Positions 8,272 to 17,600 of a DNA stretch of 41,194 nucleotides are shown piece after piece (the first letter of the stretch is position 1; every line of letters begins with the position of its first letter). The notes under the pieces were generated by a model. It was not told where the DNA came from. It searched no databases and worked only from the letters and a program-made list of their open reading frames with translations. The DNA is taken from the NCBI RefSeq assembly GCF_001691415.1, contig NZ_LRRR01000036.1, positions 1 through 41,194 on the forward strand, read 5' to 3'. The position numbers and the translations under genes are program-made. The DNA is from Pararhodobacter sp. CCB-MM2. Its GTDB lineage: Bacteria; Pseudomonadota; Alphaproteobacteria; Rhodobacterales; Rhodobacteraceae.

Positions 8272-9702
8272 TCAGTCGCTGGGTGTATCAAGTTTCATGG
8301 CGCGACCCTGGGAAAGGCTCCAATTTCCGGTTTGCCTGAAGAAGGGTGGGAGGTCGGTTTGGATCTCAATCTTGTTTTTCAGATCTTGCCAGGCGCAGAA
8401 CAGGGCATTCTGATCCAGATACCAGACCGGTTCGAGACCCTCCTGAATGCCTTGCAGGAGATATTGCCGTAGATAGGCGGCGAATACTCTCCCACCGTCG
8501 TCTGCCCGAACACCTACATTGGCTGCAGAAATGAGTTCCATGGGAAGTTTCTTGCCCATGAATTTCCGAACAGCAGAATGCAAGTTGACGGAGCCTGTCG
8601 GTGCGTCCTGGATAGTCGGTGTTACTTTTCCATCGATATCGCTGACCCAGATGTAGCCATAGGACGCGAGTAATTCCTCAAGCACGAGGAAGCGCGCTGC
8701 CGCGAAGTATGTGTTCCGGTAGCGATCCGGGAGGTCGGACGAGGCCAGAAAGGATGGCAAGGGCTCGTGACTGAGGCCACAGTTTGCCAGCCATCCCCGA
8801 GGCTCGGGCGTAAAGCCCACGCAATGAAGATGAACCCCAAGCGGCAGGCGCAATTCTTCAACACTTGCGACAAATCGCTGTGCATAAGTCTCAAAGTACC
8901 GCTTGTCACAGGCAACGAGGACGACGGCCTGATGCGCTGACTTCTGCGCTATCTTGATCGATGGGCTAAACGTATTCTGCTGCTCAGGGTCCGGCCGTCG
9001 ATACAGGGAACGTAGGCCTCTCAGGGAAAAATAGGGCTCGTAGGAACGGACAGCTCTGACCAGAAGCAAGCGATCTTCGCGCCAAGGATGAGCAAGGAAG
9101 TCATCACAGGCTCGATGGAAGCGAAGCTGATTTTGGTCGAGATGACCAGCCAGCTTGGCGAGCTCAAGCTTGATAGGCGCTGCTACCATCTCTTGGTTTG
9201 CTACCCGCAACCGATGGGCCGTCAGATAGGCAAGGTCTGCCACCAGGCGTAATGGCCCCCGTTGTTCTCCCCTTGTCAGTTGGCGTAGGCAGGTCGGCAA
9301 GACCTTGGCCAAAGTTTGCCATTGCCTCTCGGAGAACAGGAACAGGGCCAGTTCGTAAACGTCTGCAGGACTATGGAGGCTCTCGAAGGCAGCTTCTTGA
9401 GAGAGGATCCTGTCCCTGATTTCTGGGTCTACAATGTCACGGCGCACGAGGGCGCCATACACATGAAGTGCGCGTGGCAGGGTCTTGGTTTGAACTCCTG
9501 TCCGGACGATTTGCTCGTCCTGCGCCAATGTTGAGAACTTCCGCGCGACATCATAATTGGCAAAATTCTTCTGTCTCAGGTACGCCAGAGGACGCGCCAT
9601 GCGGATCTTGAGAAGCAAGCGTTCTGATGTCTTCAACCCTGCACCATGACGGATAGAAATCCCGGCCCTTCTGCCGTGTAGTCGCTTTTTTGTCACACCC
9701 AC
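8272..9702 (-). CDS. Putative GT-A-like glycosyltransferase
   Basis: Up to 476 residues from a GTG at 9702; an alternative ATG at 9600 (MARPLAYLRQKN) would give 442. Neither has a clear ribosome site. The N-terminal half is helical and unrecognised. The C-terminal half looks like a nucleotide-diphospho-sugar transferase: VVLVACDKRYFETYAQRFV, then YIWVSDIDGKV with a DxD motif at the end of a hydrophobic strand, then EPVWYLDQNALF, as in GT8/GT77-like folds where the acceptor or metal site is near a DQ pair. It lies 17 bp after the GT4 gene in the same operon. A transferase for the rhamnose-containing glycan is likely but not proven. Confidence 0.65.
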   Translation of the reverse strand: MGVTKKRLHGRRAGISIRHGAGLKTSERLLLKIRMARPLAYLRQKNFANYDVARKFSTLAQDEQIVRTGVQTKTLPRALHVYGALVRRDIVDPEIRDRILSQEAAFESLHSPADVYELALFLFSERQWQTLAKVLPTCLRQLTRGEQRGPLRLVADLAYLTAHRLRVANQEMVAAPIKLELAKLAGHLDQNQLRFHRACDDFLAHPWREDRLLLVRAVRSYEPYFSLRGLRSLYRRPDPEQQNTFSPSIKIAQKSAHQAVVLVACDKRYFETYAQRFVASVEELRLPLGVHLHCVGFTPEPRGWLANCGLSHEPLPSFLASSDLPDRYRNTYFAAARFLVLEELLASYGYIWVSDIDGKVTPTIQDAPTGSVNLHSAVRKFMGKKLPMELISAANVGVRADDGGRVFAAYLRQYLLQGIQEGLEPVWYLDQNALFCAWQDLKNKIEIQTDLPPFFRQTGNWSLSQGRAMKLDTPSD

Positions 9703-9718
9703 ACAGCAAGCGCCAGAG

Positions 9719-10963
9719 TCAGGCCATCAGGCTGTTCACCCACTCAATCTGGCGCGGAAGACAGACCGATTGGAGGTCGTAATTGGCCTGAATATGCGCG
9801 CGCGCGGCTGTGCCCAAACGCTCCCGCAGCTCAGCGTCGTCAAGAAGCGCACAGATCTCGCCGACCAGCGCATCACCATCGAAAAAATCGACCAGCCTGC
9901 CTGTCACATCATGCGTGATGAGTTCCTGGACGGGCGCAACATTGGCTCCGACGATGGCTGCCTGCGAACTCATGGCCTCCAGCATGCTCCAGCTCAGCAC
10001 GAAAGGATACGTCAGGTAGACATGTACGCGTGTCAGCTGAAGAAGCTGAAGAAACTGAGTGTAGTGCATTTTGCCCAGGAAGTGGACGCGCTCCCAGTGA
10101 GGCGTTGGGATGCGCCCCCGCACCTCATCAATATACATTTGCTTCCAGGTGCGGCCGGTCGGTGGCTTGGGGCCGTAGCTGGTCTCGTTTCCGCCAACGA
10201 TAAGCACCTTGGCATTGGGGCGTTCGCGCAGAAGCCGGGGCAGGGCGCGCATGAAGCGGTGATAGCCGCGATAGGGCTCCAGGTTCCGATTGACGAAGGT
10301 GATCACTTCATCGTCCCGGGTCAGGTTGAGTTCGCCCGCAGTCTCGGACTTTACCGTGAGCCTGACGTCAGGGTCCGGACGCGCGTGGGCTGTATCGATC
10401 CCGTCATGGCAGATCGTGATGCTGTCACGGAAGGGCTGAGGAAAGGTGTCCGCCTGGAATTTGGTCGGACTGATCCCGCCATGCGCGAGATCGAAGTGCA
10501 TCTGGTTGTTGATGTTTTTCATCCGCACGCGCTGCGCGGCGATGGTTTCGTCAGAGCGGAACTCGGTGTCGAAGTTCAGATACGGATACTCGGCGAGGTG
10601 GTAGAACTCGGCATAAAGGCCCATGCGGGCGTTCGGCCAGACATCGCGCAGGAACAGACCCTCGCCCCACCCGGGATGGACCAGGATCAGATCGGGAGAG
10701 AAGCCACTTTCCCGCAACTTCAGGGCGGCTCGGTAGCAGGCCTCCCCACGCTTGGTTTGGGTGTCGAGATCGACAACCCAGGGGTGGGCGTTCTTGGCGA
10801 CGGGCGCTTGTACTTTATAGGGATAGATCTTGACGCCCCGCCAGCGCGAGGGTTGGGCCACGCGCAGCGTCAAGACAACGCATTCATGCCCCTGAGCGGC
10901 CAGAGCAGGCGCCAGATTCTTGAACTGGGCCGGGAAGTTCTGATGGATGAACAGGATTTTCAT
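9719..10963 (-). CDS. GT4-family glycosyltransferase
   Basis: 414 residues with two Rossmann-like halves (GT-B fold). The N-terminal acceptor domain starts MKILFIHQNFPAQFKNLAP. The C-terminal donor domain has VITFVNRNLEPYRGYHRFM and VLIVGGNETSYG, then FVLSWSMLEAMSSQAAIVG, where the E of the SMLEAM region corresponds to the ExxxxxxxE donor-binding motif, and NVAPVQELI. Members retain stereochemistry and use nucleotide-sugar donors; the specificity is not readable. It lies 41 bp downstream of rfbA, so a dTDP-rhamnose donor is a fair guess. Confidence 0.85.
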   Translation of the reverse strand: MKILFIHQNFPAQFKNLAPALAAQGHECVVLTLRVAQPSRWRGVKIYPYKVQAPVAKNAHPWVVDLDTQTKRGEACYRAALKLRESGFSPDLILVHPGWGEGLFLRDVWPNARMGLYAEFYHLAEYPYLNFDTEFRSDETIAAQRVRMKNINNQMHFDLAHGGISPTKFQADTFPQPFRDSITICHDGIDTAHARPDPDVRLTVKSETAGELNLTRDDEVITFVNRNLEPYRGYHRFMRALPRLLRERPNAKVLIVGGNETSYGPKPPTGRTWKQMYIDEVRGRIPTPHWERVHFLGKMHYTQFLQLLQLTRVHVYLTYPFVLSWSMLEAMSSQAAIVGANVAPVQELITHDVTGRLVDFFDGDALVGEICALLDDAELRERLGTAARAHIQANYDLQSVCLPRQIEWVNSLMA

Positions 10964-11004
10964 GATGGCTCGTCAATCTCTCTACAGGCTCTGCAGGACT
11001 GTTT

Positions 11005-11880
11005 TCACTCATGCAGCAACTGGCCGAGGTAGCGTCCGTAGGTCGTTTTTCCGAAAAGTTCTGCCCGGGCTGTTAGCTGATAGCGGTCGATCCAGCCGGC
11101 GGTGTAGGCGATCTCATCTGGGCTTCCCATTTGCAAGCCTTGGCGCGCTTCCAGCGTCCGCACGAAATTGCCCGCATCGAGCAGGCTTTCATGGGTGCCG
11201 GTATCGAACCAGGCAAAACCGCGGCCCATGGTCTCGACCGTGAGGCTCCCTTCTGCCAGATACATTTCCAGAAGGGTTGTGATTTCCAACTCGCCACGGG
11301 CGGACGGGGTGACCTGCGCGGCTTTGAGCGGGGCCGTCCCATCGAGGCAATACAATCCTGTCACCGCATAATTGGACGGCGCGACCGGAGGCTTCTCGAC
11401 GATGGCGCGCACTTGCCCCTTCTTGTCGAAGTCGACGACACCGTAGCGCTCGGGGTCCGCGACCCGATATCCAAAGACGGTCGCTCCCGCCTCCAAGGCA
11501 TCGGCACGTGCGAGAAGATCTGGCAAGCCATGGCCGAAGAAGATGTTGTCGCCCAGAACCATGAGCGACGGGCTGCCCGCCAGAAACGCCTCGGCGAGGA
11601 GATAGGCTTGGGCGAGCCCATCGGGGCGAGCCTGTACAAGCCATTCGAAACGGAGGCCCCACTGGCTTCCATCCCCCAGAAGTCGCTGAAACTGCCCCTG
11701 ATCTTCCGGCGTGGTGATGATCGCGATTTCTCGGATACCGGCAAGCATCAGGACGCTGATCGGGTAATAGATCATGGGCTTGTCGTAGACCGGGAGGAGC
11801 TGCTTCGAGACACCCATGGTGATGGGGTAGAGCCGCGTTCCCGAGCCACCCGCGAGGATGATGCCTTTGCGCCGTGTCAT
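11005..11880 (-). CDS. rfbA: Glucose-1-phosphate thymidylyltransferase RfbA/RmlA
   Basis: 291 residues, the normal length. It makes dTDP-glucose from glucose-1-phosphate and dTTP, the first step to dTDP-L-rhamnose. Visible motifs: the nucleotide-binding loop LAGGSGTRLYPIT, then KQLLPVYDKPMIYYP, MLAGIREI, LGDNIFFGHG and EITTLLEMYL, with WFDTGTHESLLDAG near the C-terminus. The ATG at 11880 overlaps the rfbD stop (ATGA), so the two are translationally coupled. Confidence 0.95.
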   Translation of the reverse strand: MTRRKGIILAGGSGTRLYPITMGVSKQLLPVYDKPMIYYPISVLMLAGIREIAIITTPEDQGQFQRLLGDGSQWGLRFEWLVQARPDGLAQAYLLAEAFLAGSPSLMVLGDNIFFGHGLPDLLARADALEAGATVFGYRVADPERYGVVDFDKKGQVRAIVEKPPVAPSNYAVTGLYCLDGTAPLKAAQVTPSARGELEITTLLEMYLAEGSLTVETMGRGFAWFDTGTHESLLDAGNFVRTLEARQGLQMGSPDEIAYTAGWIDRYQLTARAELFGKTTYGRYLGQLLHE

Positions 11881-12725
11881 GACGAGCCTTTCAATTCTTC
11901 AAGGACGTGGCGCAGCTCAAGGCGCCAATCCGGTCGCTCGAGCCCGAATTGGGCGAGGGAGCTGCAATCCAGCCGCGAGTTGGCAGGGCGTGTTGCCAAT
12001 GTTGGGTAGCTCGATGTTGGAATGTCGTCGATGCGACAAGACAAACCAGCCTCGGTCATGATCGCCCGCGCGAAATCGGCCCAGCTCGTGTCTGGCCCGC
12101 CGCTGAAGTGGTATATCCCACTCAGTTCGGGATCGGTTCGAAGCGTATAGGCCATCGTCAGACAGGCCTGTGCGATCGCTCGTGCCGAGGTGGGGCCTCC
12201 GATCTGATCGGCCACAACCGTGAGACTGTCGCGTACAGCTCCCAACCGCAGCATGGTCTTCACGAAATTGGCCCCATGTGCCGAGAACACCCAAGAGGTC
12301 CTCAGGATGGCATGTGAGCAGCCTGCCGTCTGAACACCCTGTTCGCCCACCAGTTTGGAGCGCCCATAGGCGCTGAGGGGCGCGGGTTCGTCATGGGGCA
12401 GAAACGGGGTCGTGCCCATGCCATTAAAGACATAGTCGGTCGAAATCTGGACCATCACCGCTCCGATGTCCGCACAGGCCCGCGCCATGGCCGCTGGCGC
12501 CTCTCCGTTCACAAGAGTTGCGGTTTCTTCTTCCTCTTCGGCCTGATCAACGGCCGTCCACGCGGCGGCGTTGATCACGGCCTTCGGGCGCAGTGCGAGG
12601 ATCTCTCCCACGCAATGCGCCGGCTGCCGGAGGTCGGCCTGCCCGCGGTCCAGAAACACGGCCTCGGGAGCGAGGCGTGCGAGTTCGCAAGCCACCTGTC
12701 CTGTCCGCCCAAAAATCAGGATCAT
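11877..12725 (-). CDS. rfbD: dTDP-4-dehydrorhamnose reductase RfbD/RmlD
   Basis: 282 residues from the ATG at 12725 (MILIFGRTGQVACEL). The short start is preferred because it overlaps the rfbB stop (ATGA) and places the GRTGQV dinucleotide-binding loop at the N-terminus; a start at 12809 would add a low-complexity tail. It catalyses the last, NAD(P)H-dependent step to dTDP-L-rhamnose. STDYVFNG and the YxxxK pair in YGRSKLVGE are present, as is HAILRTSWVFS. Extended short-chain dehydrogenase fold, cytoplasmic. Confidence 0.95.
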   Translation of the reverse strand: MILIFGRTGQVACELARLAPEAVFLDRGQADLRQPAHCVGEILALRPKAVINAAAWTAVDQAEEEEETATLVNGEAPAAMARACADIGAVMVQISTDYVFNGMGTTPFLPHDEPAPLSAYGRSKLVGEQGVQTAGCSHAILRTSWVFSAHGANFVKTMLRLGAVRDSLTVVADQIGGPTSARAIAQACLTMAYTLRTDPELSGIYHFSGGPDTSWADFARAIMTEAGLSCRIDDIPTSSYPTLATRPANSRLDCSSLAQFGLERPDWRLELRHVLEELKGSS

Positions 12726-13771
12726 GACGCGCCCCCCGCCCCGAGGCGTTCGCCCACCCCGCGGCGCGCCTGAAGAGGCCGCCACCAGGCCTCGTTCTCG
12801 AGATACCAATCAACCGTTCGCGCCAGGCCCTCTTCGACTGTCACACTGGGACGCCAACCAAGCTCATTCCGTATCCGCGTCGGGTCGATGGCGTAGCGCG
12901 CATCATGCCCCGGTCGATCCGTCACAAAGGTTATCTGATCTGCGTAAGACCCGACTGCCTTGGGGCGTTTGGCGTCCAGCAGGCGGCACAGGGTTCTGAC
13001 CAATTCCAGATTGGAGCGTTCGTTCTCGCCACCGATGTTGTAGCGCGCGCCAGGCGCGGCCTTCTGGATGACCAGAAGCAAGGCATCAGCGTGATCCTCG
13101 ACATAGAGCCAATCCCGTACGTTCGAGCCATCGCCATAGATCGGTAGCGGCTTGCCTGCCAAGGCATTCAGGATGATCACAGGGATGAGTTTTTCTGGGA
13201 AGTGAAACGGGCCGTAGTTGTTTGAGCAGTTGGTCATCACCATGGGCAAGCCGTAGGTATGATGCCAAGCGCTGACCAGATGATCACTTGCAGCTTTGCT
13301 CGCTGAGTAAGGGCTGCGGGGATCGTAGGGGGTTGTTTCCTGGAACTGCCCGCTCGGCCCTAGGCTGCCGTACACCTCATCCGTAGAGACATGGTGGAAG
13401 CGGAATGTCTCCGGTTGCCCTTGCTGAACCCAGTAGGCACGTGCAGCTTCAAGGAGAGTGTAAGTTCCCGTGATATTCGTATCGATGAAGGCTCCAGGCC
13501 CATCAATCGACCGGTCGACGTGAGATTCGGCCGCGAGATGCATGATTGCATCGGGCGTATACTGTCCCAGAATGCGGTCCATCGTCGCCCGATCACGAAT
13601 GTCCGCGTGCTCAAAGACATAAGAAGACTTGTCGGCGACGGAGGAAACATTCTCCTCACACGCCGCATAGGTGAGCGCGTCGACGTTGATGACTCGGTGG
13701 CCTTGTCCAATAGCCCGGCGAACTACGGCCGACCCGATGAAGCCCGCTCCTCCTGTGATCAGAAGCTTCAT
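12722..13771 (-). CDS. rfbB: dTDP-glucose 4,6-dehydratase RfbB/RmlB
   Basis: 349 residues from the ATG at 13771 (MKLLITGGAGFIGSAVV); a GTG three codons upstream is also possible. It converts dTDP-glucose to dTDP-4-keto-6-deoxyglucose with bound NAD+. Seen: TGGAGFIGS, HLAAESHVDRSI, the catalytic DE in STDEVYG, YSASKAASDHL with the YxxxK pair, NCSNNYGPFHFPEKLIP and RDWLYVEDHADAL. It is the first gene of the minus-strand glycan operon. The third-step epimerase gene rfbC, usually next to it, is absent from the window. Confidence 0.95.
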   Translation of the reverse strand: MKLLITGGAGFIGSAVVRRAIGQGHRVINVDALTYAACEENVSSVADKSSYVFEHADIRDRATMDRILGQYTPDAIMHLAAESHVDRSIDGPGAFIDTNITGTYTLLEAARAYWVQQGQPETFRFHHVSTDEVYGSLGPSGQFQETTPYDPRSPYSASKAASDHLVSAWHHTYGLPMVMTNCSNNYGPFHFPEKLIPVIILNALAGKPLPIYGDGSNVRDWLYVEDHADALLLVIQKAAPGARYNIGGENERSNLELVRTLCRLLDAKRPKAVGSYADQITFVTDRPGHDARYAIDPTRIRNELGWRPSVTVEEGLARTVDWYLENEAWWRPLQARRGVGERLGAGGAS

Positions 13772-14104
13772 GCCGCCCACCCGGCTGTGAGATTGGACGC
13801 TGAGTACAGCTTGAACCGGATCCGCAAATCAAGCACCTCACGCCTGGAACTTCTGGGTCAATCGCTCTCGACAAGAACAGGAGAAGCGACGACGTCTATA
13901 AAACGCCTCACCCGCCCAATGCCGTTTTTTGCACTGAAAGACAAGAATATCGCCCCAGGCAGGGGCACCCGTCACTTGCTCGAGGGCGCCAATCGTCTGC
14001 GTCACAGATGATGTTCAAGAGCAAGCTTGGTGTGCGGCGAGAGGGCAATGCTGCATCCGACACGTCTCTTGCCCTCGGTCGGAGGACTGACGTAAGCCAG
14101 TTAA
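13772..14104. other. Divergent intergenic region between two glycan operons
   Basis: 333 bp with no supported gene. It must carry promoters for rfbB (leftward) and the GT2 gene at 14105 (rightward). An 8-bp inverted repeat, GAGGGCAA / TTGCCCTC, lies near 14041-14077 with a 20-base spacer and could be a regulator site. I see no consensus promoter good enough to assign. Confidence 0.5.
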
Positions 14105-15046
14105 ATGCAGACTCCCCCCTCTTTGGCGCAGCCAAGCGGCCGACCTCACATCCGCATCCTTATGGGCACCTATAACGGTGCTAGCTGGATTGAGGCGCAA
14201 CTCGAGAGCTTTCTGGCACAAAGCCATGAAAACTGGTCGCTTTGGGTGAGCGATGACGGCTCGCAAGACGACACCTGGGCGCGGCTTGAAGCCTTTGCGC
14301 GTCGCAATCCTGAACGCGAGGTTCGCCTGCTGAGTGGCCCCGGGCGCGGAAGTGCTGCAAATTTCTTGCACCTTCTTTGTCATAAGGATTTGCCAAAAGG
14401 CTTTGTGGCCCTCTCGGACCAGGATGATGTCTGGCTTCCCCACAAGCTCGAGCGTGCCCTCACGCAGTTGGGTGACCCAGACTTGCCTCCGGCAGCTTGG
14501 GCCGCGCGCTACGAAATTGCAGATGAGAACCTGGCTGGCCAACGACCCTCGCAGGTGTGGGAGCGAGGTCCCTCGCTGGGGAATGCCCTCGTTCAAAATA
14601 TCATGTCGGGTCACACCCTGACACTTAACCCGGCCGCCTTGGAAATCGTGCGCAAGGCCGGTCCGGTGAACGTGCCGCATCACGACTGGTGGATCTACCT
14701 TCTCCTCATGTCGGTAGACGCTACTGCCCTCATCGACCCGGAAACCGCTCTCATATACCGCCAGCATGGCCGGAACGTCATGGGCGTTCGCTCCTCCGCA
14801 GCAGCAAGGCGCCAGCGACTTTCAGCGGTGCGCGAGGGTCAGCTTGGCAGATGGCTCACCGCCAACATGAGTGCCCTTGGGGGGCTCGACCTACCCCTGA
14901 CACCACGCGCGAGGCATTTGAGTACTCAGTGGGCCAATCAGGGCAGGGTGGGGAAGCTGAAACTCCTGCAAGAATTTGCCGTTCATCGTCAGGCGCGGGC
15001 AGAGACGGCCCTGATCTATCTGGCCGCTGCGCTCGGAAGGCTATAG
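14105..15046 (+). CDS. GT2-family glycosyltransferase, rhamnosyltransferase-like
   Basis: 313 residues. GT-A motifs of family GT2: IRILMGTYNGASWIEAQLES at 17-36, WVSDDGSQDDTW, and FVALSDQDDVWLPHKLE with the DxD-type metal site. HTLTLNPAALEI and PHHDWWIYLL follow where acceptor motifs of O-antigen rhamnosyltransferases lie. The layout closely matches the RfbF/WcaA-like branch that uses dTDP-rhamnose, which fits the rfb genes diverging from it. It is cytoplasmic or membrane-associated, with no membrane span. The ribosome site is not obvious. It is followed at 40 bp by the GT2-GT4 fusion gene, probably one operon. Confidence 0.85.
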   Translation: MQTPPSLAQPSGRPHIRILMGTYNGASWIEAQLESFLAQSHENWSLWVSDDGSQDDTWARLEAFARRNPEREVRLLSGPGRGSAANFLHLLCHKDLPKGFVALSDQDDVWLPHKLERALTQLGDPDLPPAAWAARYEIADENLAGQRPSQVWERGPSLGNALVQNIMSGHTLTLNPAALEIVRKAGPVNVPHHDWWIYLLLMSVDATALIDPETALIYRQHGRNVMGVRSSAAARRQRLSAVREGQLGRWLTANMSALGGLDLPLTPRARHLSTQWANQGRVGKLKLLQEFAVHRQARAETALIYLAAALGRL

Positions 15047-15086
15047 AGCGCCCCTGCGGATCGTGTGACCAGGAAGGAAACCCAGC

Positions 15087-17600
15087 TTGCCCGTCCTCAT
15101 CGAGAAAATCCGGTTCCTCCGAAATCGCCTACGGTGGATGCAGACTTACTACCTGGATCATCATCTGGACTTGGCACTGCCGGGCTGTGCTCTGCGCGAC
15201 AAGAGCGGCGCAAACCTTGGGTATCTGGAAGAACTGCGCCTGTACCAAGGTCGGATTCACTTGAGAGGCTGGGCTCGGGTTCCGCGGCTAGGTATCCGCT
15301 TGGGAGAAACTCAAATCTGGCGCTCACCACACGACGAGCGCGAGGATGTTGCCAAGGCTCTCAACTTTGATCGTCATGTCGGGTTTCGAGCGAGCTTGCC
15401 CTATGATCACGGCCTGCTTTTGCTGGAGCTCGACACTCCCGAAGGGCGGGTGGAAATCCTGCACGATATGCGCGTGGAGAAAACGCGCCGGCGGGCATCG
15501 CGTGGACTAAGGCTGCGCTTCTGGCGTGACACACTCCCCATCGTCCCGATGATCCTTCGCGGTTTGTGGCGGAAGGATCCTGACTTGCCGCGGCGGATCA
15601 AAGCCGCTTTGCGCCTCGGCTTGCCTGCAAGCGAGCTGTCTCTCGACGCTGATTTTCTCGCGGCGGAAAGCTCGAGCGCGGCTCCCCGTCTGACGCCGAA
15701 CGTCATCACCATCATCATGCCCATCTATAACGCCTTCGAGCTCCTCGAGGAAGCGTTGAGCCGCGTCGTGGCGCATACCGATCTGCCGTTCCACCTCGTG
15801 CTGATCGACGATGCGTCTCCGGATGACAGAGTGCGGCCGTGGTTGCGGGCTTGGGTCGAGAGCCTGCCTCCGACCACGCGGGTCGACTTGCTCGAGAACG
15901 AAACCAATCTTGGTTTCATTCAATCCGTCAACCGTGGCTTTGCCCATGCCCATGAGTTGGCGCTTCGAGGCCCGGTCATCCTTCTGAACAGCGACGCCAT
16001 GGTTCCCGCAGGCTGGGCAAGTCGACTGACCGCGCCGTTGGAAGATCCGATGGTCGCGACGGCCACCCCCCTCTCGAGCGACGCTGAGATTTTCAATATC
16101 CCGATCGTCTGCGTTCGCTCGGAGCTGGAAGACGGGCAAGTCGACAAGATCGATGCTCTCTTGCAACAGCAGATCTCCGCTAGCGCCCCAGAAGTGCGCG
16201 CCCCAACCGGCGTGGGCTTCTGCATGGCCATGCATTGGCATTGGCTGGCGGACCTCGGCGGCCTCGATACTGTGTTCGGGCGCGGCTATGGCGAAGAGGT
16301 CGATTGGTGTCGCCGCGCCGTGGCAAAAGGGGCTCACCATGTCGCTGTTCCCAACCTTTTCGTGGAACATCGCGGTGGGGCCAGTTTTGGCCCTGAAAAA
16401 CTCGCGCTGATCCAAAAGAACAATGCCGTCATCGCCACGCGCTATCCAGGCTACGACCGCTTGGTCCAGACCTTCATTCGAGAGGATCCCCTGATCACCG
16501 CCCGCATGGTCGGCGCTCTCGCATGGGCCGAGACGAACTCCAATCTGCCGCAGATCCCGGTCTATATTGCGCATTCGATGGGAGGCGGCGCTGAGAGCTA
16601 CCTTCAGGATAGGCTTCAGAAAGAGGCGGTCTCGGTCGTCATCCGGTTGGGGGGTGCCTTCCGGTGCCGGATCGAGCTTGCAACGCCCCAAGGCCGATTG
16701 ATTGCCAATACAGAAAGCTTGGAACTGGTGGAGAGGCTTCTGGCGCCGGTCACAAAGCGTAAAATCATCTACTCGTGTGCAGTCGGAGATTCCGATCTTG
16801 GCGAGATCCCAAGCTTCTTGACCACACTTGCGGTGGGGGCAGAGATGGACATCCTTCTCCACGATTATCTCCCGCTGAGCCCCTCCTATACGCTGCTCGA
16901 CCAAGATGGTGTCTATCGAGGATTGCCAGATATCGCGACGCAGGATCCCGCTCACCGCTACCATCGTCCCAATGGGGTCATTCTATCGCTTGAAGCCTGG
17001 CGCCACGCGTGGGGTATGGCTCTCAGGGCAGCAACACGGGTTCAGGTCTTCTCGGAGGCAAGTGCTGCGCTTCTGAAGCAAGCCTATCCTGAGGCGGAAA
17101 CCCGTTTGGTTGTCGCCCCTCATAGCCTCTTGCACCCGCTCCCCCAGCTCAGTGTCGACGAGAGTGCCGTGATCACGATTGGTGTTCTCGGCGCGATTGG
17201 GCCGCAGAAAGGGGCGGCGATCGTGGTTGCGCTCTCAGAAATGCTGTCTACGCGAGCGGATATAAACCTCGCCCTGATTGGCCGGATCGCTCCAGGGTAT
17301 GTTCTTGCCGATAGCACTCAGGCTCACGGCACCTACGCGGTAGAAGATATTCCCCATCTCGCAAAGCGTTATGGGATTACGCATTGGCTTATCCCCTCCG
17401 TCTGGCCGGAGACGTTTTCCTACACGGTTCATGAATGCCTCGCGACAGGCTTGCCCACCTTGGCCTTTGATCTCGGTGCCCAGGGTGATGCGGTGCGAAA
17501 GGCAAAGAACGGCACGCTCCTGCGGTGGTCTGCTGATCAATCCGATCCTGAAACGCTGGCGCGCAGCATTCTGGAGGCCTTGGGCGCGAAAGAGGACTGA
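15087..17600 (+). CDS. Bifunctional GT2-GT4 glycosyltransferase fusion
   Basis: 837 residues from a TTG start at 15087, chosen because AGGAAGGAAA lies 6-15 bp upstream; no ATG gives the full N-terminus. Residues 1-200 are an unrecognised, partly beta-rich domain. Residues 205-460 are a GT2 domain of the rhamnan/WbbL-like type: ITIIMPIYNAFELLEEAL, LIDDASPDD at 239-247, LLNSDAMVP with its SDA metal site at 302-304, and GRGYGEEVDWCRRA near 398-411. Residues about 490-837 are a GT4 domain: VYIAHSMGGGAESYLQD, then ITIGVLGAIGPQKGA and PSVWPETFSYTVHECLATG with the donor-binding glutamates. It could add two successive sugars or build a disaccharide repeat. Specificities are unknown. Confidence 0.85.
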   Translation: MPVLIEKIRFLRNRLRWMQTYYLDHHLDLALPGCALRDKSGANLGYLEELRLYQGRIHLRGWARVPRLGIRLGETQIWRSPHDEREDVAKALNFDRHVGFRASLPYDHGLLLLELDTPEGRVEILHDMRVEKTRRRASRGLRLRFWRDTLPIVPMILRGLWRKDPDLPRRIKAALRLGLPASELSLDADFLAAESSSAAPRLTPNVITIIMPIYNAFELLEEALSRVVAHTDLPFHLVLIDDASPDDRVRPWLRAWVESLPPTTRVDLLENETNLGFIQSVNRGFAHAHELALRGPVILLNSDAMVPAGWASRLTAPLEDPMVATATPLSSDAEIFNIPIVCVRSELEDGQVDKIDALLQQQISASAPEVRAPTGVGFCMAMHWHWLADLGGLDTVFGRGYGEEVDWCRRAVAKGAHHVAVPNLFVEHRGGASFGPEKLALIQKNNAVIATRYPGYDRLVQTFIREDPLITARMVGALAWAETNSNLPQIPVYIAHSMGGGAESYLQDRLQKEAVSVVIRLGGAFRCRIELATPQGRLIANTESLELVERLLAPVTKRKIIYSCAVGDSDLGEIPSFLTTLAVGAEMDILLHDYLPLSPSYTLLDQDGVYRGLPDIATQDPAHRYHRPNGVILSLEAWRHAWGMALRAATRVQVFSEASAALLKQAYPEAETRLVVAPHSLLHPLPQLSVDESAVITIGVLGAIGPQKGAAIVVALSEMLSTRADINLALIGRIAPGYVLADSTQAHGTYAVEDIPHLAKRYGITHWLIPSVWPETFSYTVHECLATGLPTLAFDLGAQGDAVRKAKNGTLLRWSADQSDPETLARSILEALGAKED

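Noticed and set aside
9770..11032. 420-codon plus-strand frame opposite the GT4 gene
   Set aside because: GC-rich codon periodicity gives long antisense frames; the minus strand encodes an obvious glycosyltransferase.
15507..16964. 485-codon minus-strand frame opposite the GT2-GT4 fusion gene
   Set aside because: No domain or ribosome site; the plus-strand motifs are decisive.
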